Positions 1-5,222 of a stretch of DNA of 6,436 nucleotides are shown here, piece after piece. Each line of letters begins with the position of its first letter. Within the stretch, counting starts at the first letter, position 1. The position numbers were made by a program, and so were the translations under genes. Below the pieces are notes generated by a model, which saw only the letters and a list, made by a program, of their open reading frames with translations, was not told where the DNA came from and did no database searches. The DNA comes from CAZSMK01 sp964608095 (GTDB lineage Bacteria > Sumerlaeota > Sumerlaeia > MWCT01 > JAGHBZ01). Location: contig CAZSMK010000142.1 of assembly GCA_964608095.1 (NCBI GenBank), forward strand, positions 1 to 6,436, given 5' to 3'.

Positions 1-14
1 AGAAAAAGCCACAC

Positions 15-731
15 ATGAAGAAAACGATTTTACAGCATGTCCGTGAATGGATTGAAATCATTATTATGGCGTTCATTCTGGCAATGTTCATTCGTACATT
101 CGTGATCGAGCTGTTCCGAATACCGACTGGTTCTATGGTGCCGACCCTTATCGGCGCACGAATAGCGGAAGTTGATATCGATGACGATGGAGATGAAGAT
201 ATGATTGTGGATGTAGGAGTGAAGTACGAAATCTTCGAACGAGAAGGAGAAAACTACATTAACGTCTACGAGACTTTCTCGGTGCCATTGCACAAACAGC
301 GAGAGGTGCAAAGAAAACTCCATATTCAAAAAGACATGATCCTGGTAAATAAATCGGCATATTGGTTCAAGCCGCCAAAACGAGGCGATATTATTATTTT
401 TCGCGTACCGGAACCCGAGTTCCAACCAGATAAACCTATCTACATCAAACGTGTCGTCGGCCTACCCGGTGAAGAGATAGAGGTCAGGAATGGAAATCTC
501 ATTGTTGATGGTAAGAAAGTAACCGAGCCGGAGGTCTTCGAAAATGTGCACTATACTCATGGATTTGGGTTCTATCGCACGGTTGTGCCTGAAGGGGAGG
601 TCTACGTCTTCGGCGACAACAGTCCCATCAGCGCTGACAGTCGTAAATGGGGAGGGGTTCCCATGGAAAATATCAAAGGTAAGGCGTTCTTCCGGTATTA
701 TCCTTTCAATAAGATGAAATTCTTGAACTGA
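15..731 (+). CDS. lepB: Signal peptidase I with inserted acidic DxDxDG loop
   Basis: This is a membrane-bound serine protease that removes signal peptides from Sec- and Tat-exported proteins on the outer face of the inner membrane. One N-terminal membrane segment is visible (about residues 12-33), followed by all conserved boxes. Box B is IPTGSMVPT with nucleophile Ser40. Box C is RGDIIIFRVP (123-132). Box D is KRVVGLPGE with general base Lys145. Box E is GDN (200-202) followed by SADSR (206-210). The length (238) is normal for a compact family member. About 70 residues separate boxes B and C. This stretch holds an acidic sequence matching D-x-D-x-D-G-x-x-D at residues 54-62, which is not a family hallmark. 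The ATG at 15 gives the typical charged start before the membrane helix. The frame stays open to the window edge, so an upstream start cannot be excluded, and no clear ribosome site fits in the 14 bases available. The next gene begins 20 bases downstream. Confidence 0.95.
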   Translation: MKKTILQHVREWIEIIIMAFILAMFIRTFVIELFRIPTGSMVPTLIGARIAEVDIDDDGDEDMIVDVGVKYEIFEREGENYINVYETFSVPLHKQREVQRKLHIQKDMILVNKSAYWFKPPKRGDIIIFRVPEPEFQPDKPIYIKRVVGLPGEEIEVRNGNLIVDGKKVTEPEVFENVHYTHGFGFYRTVVPEGEVYVFGDNSPISADSRKWGGVPMENIKGKAFFRYYPFNKMKFLN

Positions 732-751
732 GACCATTCATAAACTTTCCC

Positions 752-2497
752 ATGAAAAAAATCGCTTTCATAGTCTTAGTCGTTGTCTTCTCATTCAGTT
801 TTATTAGAAGCAATGCGAACGTGCTTCCTGAGGGATTCAACGACAAAACGGTTTTTACCTTTCATTGTCCGGATATACATGCGTTCATTGCTGAATATAA
901 CACTTCATCACCAGGGCGTTTTCTCCAGGAGAAGCAAACGCAAGAATTCATAAAGCCCTTGATCCGCCACCTGAACGGCATCCTCGCATTCTGGGCAGAC
1001 CATTTCCAGATTTCTCTCAAGCGGCTTCAGAAAATCGTTAAGGATGAATTCATGGTTTTTGTGGTGACGGTCTCGCCAGCCGACGAATCCCGGAAGGCGG
1101 AGTTCATCACTATAGTACGCTTCAAGCCGAATCTCGCTGAGACGAAAAAATGGATCGCTGAGTACGAAGAACGTTTGCCGGAAAAGATAACACGCCGGGC
1201 TTTGAACGAGAGTATCCCGGGCTTGACCTTCTTACATTATTATATAAAGAAACCCGTTCACGCAGATAAAGTATTCGAGGGTAACAAAAATTCCATCAAC
1301 GACGAGCTGCTGCAGATTGAAGGTTTATATGAGGAACATGAAGTCTCGATTACGTATGGTGTAGCAGGAGAATATTGTTATCTTATCCGGGGCGGGTTCG
1401 AGCAGACGCGGACAGCTCTTACAAATAAAAATATCGTAGAAACCTTGACAAAGGCTCAGAAACAGACGTCGGCTAACACACCCTGCTTTAACATTCAAAG
1501 TTCCATACACAACTTGATTGAAAATGATATTCTCAGAGGTTCGCTGCTGAAGGATGCGGTGAAAATCATGGGATTAAACCATGCCCTCATCAAGTGTGAG
1601 TTGATGCAAGGCCATCTGGATATTACGCTCACTTTCCATAAAAATGCTCCATCGGTAAAGACGCCCTTATCGGACAATATGCCTTTCAAATATTTGAACC
1701 GTATCCCGGAAACTTCCGATTGGTTTGTTCTGAGTTCCCTGCATTGGTCCGACGTATGGAAATGGTTCGATAACCGGGTGGCAGGTTTATCCGAAAAATT
1801 CAAAAAATATGAACAGGCGGTTCTCGTGAATTTCGAAAAGACAACAAAGCAGAATTTGAGTCGTCTTTTCACCGAGACTGCAGGAAACGAAACTCTCTTA
1901 TTTCCCCTGGTTTTTGAAGATACGACGACGGGCAGTGTAAGGAAACAACCCGTATTCTTTCTCGAGCTGGCTGATCCCGATTATTTCATATCATTACTGA
2001 GGACAATATTGAAATTTGTCGGTCAACTAACCTACTTCAATGTTTCGGAAAGCCGTTATGCCGATGGGACAATGTTTCGTTTTCGTGAAAGGCTTTTACC
2101 TGAAGAAGCAAGACGCCGGCTGGTATTCTGGATAGGAGAAGAGTTCATGCTTGTAAGCGGCATGTCGGAAGACGTTGAAAAAGTCCTTACTCGCGCCCCT
2201 TCTACCCTCCGTTTGGAATCTAAAATTGACCGACTGCAACAATCCGGCGCCTTACCACTCCTTGTTATTTACTGGAAATCCTTCAATCTTACTCCACTTT
2301 TCAGCGCTGTCAGGGCGACAGCCGAAGGCGTCGGGCTCTCCCTCGATAAATTCAATAAGCAGATAGTTGACTTTGAACACCCAATCCCTTCTTCGGTTTT
2401 TAACCGTCATTTCGGTAACGCATATATTCTGGCGATAGACAAAGATAGCGCCTTGAACGTTTTCTTCAAAGTCGGGTATGCCTCGAGAAAAAACTAA
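752..2497 (+). CDS. Secreted protein of unknown function, 581 aa
   Basis: I do not recognise a named family. The N-terminus is a clear Sec signal peptide: Lys2-Lys3, a hydrophobic core at about 4-18, then a likely cleavage after Ser-Asn-Ala22. No lipobox cysteine and no further membrane segment is visible, so the mature protein is probably periplasmic. Two halves look loosely alike. An early part has the pattern CPDIHAFIAEY plus an amphipathic helix (about 39-78). A second part begins near IPETSDWFVLSS (about 319-330) and ends with an EEFMLVSGMSEDVEKVL stretch. This layout recalls the large secreted DUF3352-like proteins of planctomycetes and relatives, but that is only an impression. The gene starts 20 bases after the signal peptidase gene and probably shares its transcript. 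There is no good Shine-Dalgarno sequence before the ATG, although the signal peptide supports this start. No catalytic motif is apparent. Confidence 0.88.
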   Translation: MKKIAFIVLVVVFSFSFIRSNANVLPEGFNDKTVFTFHCPDIHAFIAEYNTSSPGRFLQEKQTQEFIKPLIRHLNGILAFWADHFQISLKRLQKIVKDEFMVFVVTVSPADESRKAEFITIVRFKPNLAETKKWIAEYEERLPEKITRRALNESIPGLTFLHYYIKKPVHADKVFEGNKNSINDELLQIEGLYEEHEVSITYGVAGEYCYLIRGGFEQTRTALTNKNIVETLTKAQKQTSANTPCFNIQSSIHNLIENDILRGSLLKDAVKIMGLNHALIKCELMQGHLDITLTFHKNAPSVKTPLSDNMPFKYLNRIPETSDWFVLSSLHWSDVWKWFDNRVAGLSEKFKKYEQAVLVNFEKTTKQNLSRLFTETAGNETLLFPLVFEDTTTGSVRKQPVFFLELADPDYFISLLRTILKFVGQLTYFNVSESRYADGTMFRFRERLLPEEARRRLVFWIGEEFMLVSGMSEDVEKVLTRAPSTLRLESKIDRLQQSGALPLLVIYWKSFNLTPLFSAVRATAEGVGLSLDKFNKQIVDFEHPIPSSVFNRHFGNAYILAIDKDSALNVFFKVGYASRKN

Positions 2498-2508
2498 GCT
2501 CCGACACG

Positions 2509-2566
2509 TTCTCTACTATATTCATATTCATAATCCCTTTGACTAAGCATGGGATTTTGTAGAGAA
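2509..2566. repeat. Nested inverted repeats in the intergenic region
   Basis: The outer arms are TTCTCTAC (2509-2516) and GTAGAGAA (2559-2566), an 8-bp perfect match. The inner arms are AATCCC (2532-2537) and GGGATT (2551-2556), with a 13-base loop. As RNA it could form a two-part stem behind the 581-residue gene, but no T-run follows, so it is not a standard terminator. As DNA, the right outer arm covers the candidate -10 box of the promoter at 2539-2567 and could be half of an operator. Confidence 0.45.
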
Positions 2567-2567
2567 T
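2539..2567 (+). promoter_or_regulatory. Candidate sigma-70 promoter for the thioredoxin fusion gene
   Basis: TTGACT (2539-2544, five of six consensus bases) is followed after 17 bases by GAGAAT (2562-2567, four of six). It would start transcription near 2574 and give a leader of about 115 bases. A perfect TATAAT also occurs at 2632-2637, but it has no -35 box at proper spacing and lies inside a hairpin arm, so I prefer the upstream site. The call is motif-based only. Confidence 0.35.
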
Positions 2568-2628
2568 AATATATTAACATTTTTTAATGAATATATAACA
2601 CTGTCTCAACAGTAAGAGAAACATGTCC

Positions 2629-2655
2629 TTTTATAATCTCCAGAAGGTTATAAAA
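2629..2655 (+). repeat. 11-bp stem-loop in the 5' leader of the thioredoxin fusion gene
   Basis: TTTTATAATCT (2629-2639) pairs with AGGTTATAAAA (2645-2655) through 11 positions, one of them a G-U pair, around the 5-base loop CCAGA. The stem ends about 20 bases before the ribosome binding site and is not followed by T residues, so it is not a terminator. It could stabilise the transcript 5' end or tune translation. Its AT-rich content makes the stem weak, and chance pairing is possible. Confidence 0.4.
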
Positions 2656-2674
2656 AACCCAGAAAATAAAAAGC

Positions 2675-2681
2675 GAAGGAG
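2675..2681 (+). promoter_or_regulatory. Ribosome binding site GAAGGAG
   Basis: GAAGGAG ends 8 bases before the ATG at 2690. It is a strong Shine-Dalgarno match at good spacing and fixes the start of the thioredoxin fusion gene. The two preceding genes lack such a site. Confidence 0.8.
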
Positions 2682-2689
2682 TATACAAA

Positions 2690-3943
2690 ATGTTTTACAA
2701 AGTAAAAACATCCAGGCTCGAGGTTTTCTTATTAATCCTTGTGTCGCTATGTTTTCTGATGAGCATCGAGGACATTGCACGCGCTGAAGAAAATAACGAG
2801 AACAATGCTGAAGCATATCTTAAAAAAATATCGTCAGCTTATAAGGAGCTGAAAACTTTCTATTCAGAAGGAACCATGACTATATCTACTCAAGTAGGAG
2901 AAAAAAGTAATACGATCACCATACCGATAACGCTCGCGTTTGAGCGCCCGAATAAGTTCAAGATTCAATTCGATCATAGCGGTATGGGTGTTACGGTGGT
3001 GAGCGATGGAAAGACGATGTATACATTTCTACCCGGTCTTGACCAATACAAGAAAACATCAGCTCCTGAAACTATGGAAGATTTCACTCCTGATGCCTTT
3101 GTGAAAGGCAATCTGGAACAAAGCATAGCAGGGCACATGATCGTTTCCGACGATCCCCTCAAAGATATTCTGAACAATGCGCAATCTGTGGAAAAAGACC
3201 CGGATGGCGAATTGAATGAAAAAAAACATGCCATTGTACGCATCCTTAACAAAGATAAATCGGTAATGTCTCTCTACATCGACCCTTCGACGTCACTTCT
3301 GCGGCAGGTCGTAACTGATTTATCCGAGTTCCTGAAAGCACGTATCCCAGAAGAACAGGCGCCGTCTGAGCTTGAAGCAGAAATAAAGGAACATTACGAG
3401 TTAATTAAAGCCGGCGAAGCAATCGAACCGGAGGTGTTCACGTTCATTCCCCCTGAAGATGCACGGGAAGTTGCTACATTTAAGATGCCTGATCGCCAAT
3501 CTCAAAATACGAGTTTAAAAGAAGGGGAAAAAGCCCCTGAGTTCAGTCTCAAAGGATTAGACGGAAAAGAATACTCGTTGGCAGACCAAAAAGGCAAGGT
3601 AGTGCTACTTGATTTCTGGACGACATGGTGTTCGCCGTGTGTGGTGGCAATGCCCGGAATCCAGAAATTACACGAGAATTTAAACAAGAAAGGGCTCGTA
3701 GCGTGGGGAATTAATCCTGAGACAGATATCGATCGAGTAGCAGAGTTCCTGGAAAATAAAGGCATTACTTATCCCACGCTTCTGGATAAAGGGGGAAAGG
3801 TATCCGGCCTTTATAATGTGACGGCGATACCACGCTGCATCATCATTGACAGAAACGGCATGATCGCAAAGGATTTCACCGGTTATTCCAAAGCACAGGA
3901 ACAAATAATCGAAGAAAGCATTAAAGATCTTCTAAAAAAATAA
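2690..3943 (+). CDS. Secreted LolA-like (DUF2092-type) / TlpA thioredoxin fusion
   Basis: This is a predicted periplasmic protein of 417 residues with three parts. Residues 1-32 are a Sec signal peptide with likely cleavage after ARA. Residues about 37-265 resemble the LolA-like fold of DUF2092-type proteins. Visible signs are a helical start AYLKKISSAYKELKTF, then TFYSEGTMTIS, FERPNKFKIQF, VVSDGKTMYTFLPGLDQY and a late YIDPSTSLLRQV strand pair. Residues about 277-417 are a TlpA/ResA-type thioredoxin domain. It opens with EGEKAPEFSLKGLDGKEYSL, has the redox motif CSPC (Cys314, Cys317) after LLDFWTTW, and has the cis-proline at Pro381. An extra cysteine, Cys383, lies two residues after that proline, where the family usually has no Cys. 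The thioredoxin part predicts thiol-disulfide exchange outside the inner membrane. The LolA-like part suggests binding of a lipid, lipoprotein or other hydrophobic partner. The ligand and redox partner are unknown. Confidence 0.9.
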   Translation: MFYKVKTSRLEVFLLILVSLCFLMSIEDIARAEENNENNAEAYLKKISSAYKELKTFYSEGTMTISTQVGEKSNTITIPITLAFERPNKFKIQFDHSGMGVTVVSDGKTMYTFLPGLDQYKKTSAPETMEDFTPDAFVKGNLEQSIAGHMIVSDDPLKDILNNAQSVEKDPDGELNEKKHAIVRILNKDKSVMSLYIDPSTSLLRQVVTDLSEFLKARIPEEQAPSELEAEIKEHYELIKAGEAIEPEVFTFIPPEDAREVATFKMPDRQSQNTSLKEGEKAPEFSLKGLDGKEYSLADQKGKVVLLDFWTTWCSPCVVAMPGIQKLHENLNKKGLVAWGINPETDIDRVAEFLENKGITYPTLLDKGGKVSGLYNVTAIPRCIIIDRNGMIAKDFTGYSKAQEQIIEESIKDLLKK

Positions 3944-3957
3944 GGTTCAGCGGAGCC
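3944..3957 (+). other. Small hairpin directly after the stop codon
   Basis: GGTTC (3944-3948) pairs with GAGCC (3953-3957), including one G-U pair, around the loop AGCG, immediately after the TAA of the thioredoxin fusion gene. The following bases are CCC and not a T-run, so an intrinsic terminator is not supported. It may only limit 3' decay of the transcript. Confidence 0.2.
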
Positions 3958-4019
3958 CCCTAACGTATAAGAAATTGTTCGATTCTCGTGGAAAAAATGG
4001 ACCGATAACGGCGTATATT

Positions 4020-4081
4020 TTTATCCCGATTGAAGAGAAATTAAAAATAAACTTGACATATATCTCGAAAATCGGGATAAA
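4020..4081. repeat. 12-bp perfect inverted repeat around a promoter
   Basis: TTTATCCCGATT (4020-4031) and AATCGGGATAAA (4070-4081) are perfect reverse complements separated by 38 bases. Pairing can continue inward with GAGA (4035-4038) against TCTC (4063-4066) after a 3x3 internal loop, and outward with ATAT (4015-4018) against ATAT (4084-4087). The right arm covers the candidate -10 box and the intervening bases contain the -35 box. If the promoter is used, the repeat is not in its own transcript, so a two-site operator is more natural than an RNA element. Read-through RNA from upstream could still fold it. Confidence 0.7.
4053..4081 (+). promoter_or_regulatory. Candidate sigma-70 promoter for the 85-aa gene and downstream genes
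   Basis: A perfect TTGACA -35 box (4053-4058) is followed after 17 bases by GATAAA (4076-4081, four of six bases). Transcription would start near 4088, about 30 bases before the ATG at 4119. The 12-bp inverted repeat brackets it, which suggests regulation by a dimeric DNA-binding protein. Genes up to about 6023 could be on this transcript, since no convincing terminator lies between them. Confidence 0.5.
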
Positions 4082-4107
4082 TGATATTACTTTAACCTTT
4101 AAAAAAA

Positions 4108-4112
4108 GGGAG
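4108..4112 (+). promoter_or_regulatory. Ribosome binding site GGGAG of the 85-aa gene
   Basis: GGGAG (within AAAGGGAG) lies 6 bases before the ATG at 4119 and decides this start over a TTG at 3975 in the same frame. CCTTT (4096-4100) could pair with AAAGG (4105-4109) and partly hide the site. Confidence 0.7.
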
Positions 4113-4118
4113 AAACCA

Positions 4119-4376
4119 ATGCGAAGTAAACTGATCGTCACGACGTTGGTGGTTGTCCTGATTCTGCTCTTCTGCAGCACAAGTTTTGCCCATAGTTATT
4201 GTCGAGGTAAAACCGACAACCCGCTTCGAATTGTTGCGTACCTTGTACATCCATTCGGGATGGCGCTTGAATATGCCATCACACGGCCGATTCATTGGGT
4301 CGTGAGCCAGCCTGATCTGGATAAGGTATTTGGACACGTGCCCGGCGAATACGACATATTTTTTGTCTGGGAATAA
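4119..4376 (+). CDS. Small secreted protein, 85 aa, function unknown
   Basis: An 85-residue protein with a clear Sec signal peptide: Arg2 and Lys4, a hydrophobic core at about 5-18, and probable cleavage after Ser-Phe-Ala24. Cys19 is preceded by Phe and does not fit a lipobox. The mature part is about 61 residues, with NPLRIVAYLVHPFGMALEYA (34-53), then RPIHWVVSQPDLDKVFGHVP and an aromatic C-terminus ending FFVWE. The NPLR..AY..HP.G and RP.HW.VSQP..  ..FGH patterns look like a constrained small family that I believe occurs in several uncultured or deltaproteobacterial lineages. I cannot name it or give a role. The middle could be an amphipathic or membrane-peripheral helix. The start is chosen from the ribosome site and signal peptide; a longer frame from 3975 would run through the promoter region. 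The ABC ATPase gene begins 62 bases downstream. Confidence 0.8.
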   Translation: MRSKLIVTTLVVVLILLFCSTSFAHSYCRGKTDNPLRIVAYLVHPFGMALEYAITRPIHWVVSQPDLDKVFGHVPGEYDIFFVWE

Positions 4377-4438
4377 CAGGACGACGATCATAAACTGAGT
4401 AGAGGTTGTAAGCAAATCCAGCCAACTCGGTGAGCGGC

Positions 4439-5140
4439 ATGATCGAGCTGAGGCAAGTCAAGAAATGCTACGTCCGCGCCGGCGCTTCTACTTCCCAAAA
4501 AGTTAACGCTCTTCACACGATCGATTTAACAATTGAAGGGGGAGAGTTTCTTACTATTACGGGTCCATCCGGAGCGGGAAAGACCACGCTTCTTAACCTC
4601 ATTGCAGGCATTGAACGACCTGATAGCGGCGAGATAAGAGTTGACGGGGAAAATCTTACACATTTGAGCGATAAAGTGCTTGCAAAATTTCGCAACAAAA
4701 CCATCGGGTATATGCTACAGTTCTATTGTCTTCCCCCGCACCTGAATGCTGAAGAACAGATTATGCTTCCACTCCTTATAGGTGGTAAATCCATAACCAC
4801 AGCACGAGAGAAAGCCCATGATTTGTTGGAGCAACTCGGAATAGGCGCCCTCGCTTCAGCCTATCCGCACGAGATGTCGGGTGGGCAAGGTCAACGTGTG
4901 GCGCTGGGTCGAGCCCTGGCGAACTCCCCTACCCTGCTACTTGCCGATGAACCAACAGGCAATTTAGACAAAAAAACCGCCGAACAATTGATAGAGGTTC
5001 TCATAGACTGGAATCTCAATAGAAATACTACCACCATTGTGGTGACTCATGATGAAGACATAACCAGAAAGGCATACAGGCATCTTCACATGGAGGAGGG
5101 CGTCCTAACTCAAAAGAACAGGATTAAGCCAGATAGTTAG
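4439..5140 (+). CDS. ABC transporter ATP-binding protein, LolD/MacB class
   Basis: A cytoplasmic ATPase subunit that would power an inner-membrane ABC complex. Numbered from the ATG at 4439, it has Walker A GPSGAGKTT (42-50), a Q-loop with Gln94 in GYMLQFY, the signature MSGGQGQRVALGRAL (146-160), Walker B LLLADEP with catalytic Glu171, the D-loop GNLD, and the H-loop His204 in VVTHDE. All catalytic elements are intact. An insert-free layout with LPPHLNAEEQIMLPLL after the Q-loop matches the LolD/MacB/FtsE-like branch, which works with FtsX-like permeases in lipoprotein release, efflux or envelope remodelling. No such permease is in this window. Small departures are GYMLQ in place of the usual G-F/Y-V-F-Q, and Gly after SGGQ. 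The ATG at 4439 fits the family start MIELRQV and has GGTGAG just upstream. A GTG at 4430 adds three residues. The stop codon abuts a strong Shine-Dalgarno sequence for the next gene, implying co-translation. Confidence 0.94.
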   Translation: MIELRQVKKCYVRAGASTSQKVNALHTIDLTIEGGEFLTITGPSGAGKTTLLNLIAGIERPDSGEIRVDGENLTHLSDKVLAKFRNKTIGYMLQFYCLPPHLNAEEQIMLPLLIGGKSITTAREKAHDLLEQLGIGALASAYPHEMSGGQGQRVALGRALANSPTLLLADEPTGNLDKKTAEQLIEVLIDWNLNRNTTTIVVTHDEDITRKAYRHLHMEEGVLTQKNRIKPDS

Positions 5141-5148
5141 AGGGGAGG
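5141..5148 (+). promoter_or_regulatory. Strong Shine-Dalgarno AGGGGAGG without a canonical start codon
   Basis: AGGGGAGG begins immediately after the TAG of the ABC ATPase gene. At the ideal distance of 8 bases comes ATA (5157-5159), which is in frame with the downstream gene and joined to it with no intervening stop. The nearest canonical start in that frame is TTG at 5223, 74 bases away and without a ribosome site. The site therefore points to a non-standard start at 5157, or to a mutation or sequencing error in an ATG. Confidence 0.65.
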
Positions 5149-5222
5149 TTTCGCAAATAAATAGGATAGCAAAAAGTGGTTCATCCGAGTCCTTCGGGCA
5201 AAAAATCGCCATCGCTCTGGAT

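Noticed and set aside
30..425. A 131-codon - strand frame inside the signal peptidase gene
   Set aside because: It is antisense to a gene with all catalytic boxes intact, and its peptide shows no recognisable domain.
1495..1872. A 125-codon - strand frame inside the 581-residue gene
   Set aside because: It is a shadow of the longer + strand frame, which has a signal peptide and continuous coding character.
2601..2612. A LexA-like box CTGT...ACAG
   Set aside because: The spacer is only 4 bases where the proteobacterial LexA site needs 8, and no SOS gene is adjacent.
2738..2752. A lipobox in the signal peptide of the thioredoxin fusion (LVSLC, Cys21)
   Set aside because: The residue before the Cys is Leu where a small residue is needed, and a good ARA cleavage site lies further on.
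2623..2790. A 55-codon + strand frame starting ATGTCC in the leader of the thioredoxin fusion gene
   Set aside because: It has no good ribosome site, overlaps the real gene in another frame, and its peptide has no signal or motif.
3944..3965. An intrinsic terminator after the thioredoxin fusion gene
   Set aside because: The hairpin has only five pairs and is followed by C residues without a T-run.
3975..3990. A tRNA T-loop-like GTTCGATTC
   Set aside because: The flanking bases do not form a 5-bp T stem, and no acceptor, D or anticodon arms are found.
3975..4118. A 48-residue N-terminal extension of the small secreted protein from a TTG start
   Set aside because: It would read through the promoter and the 12-bp inverted repeat and would bury the signal peptide. 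The ATG at 4119 has its own ribosome site.
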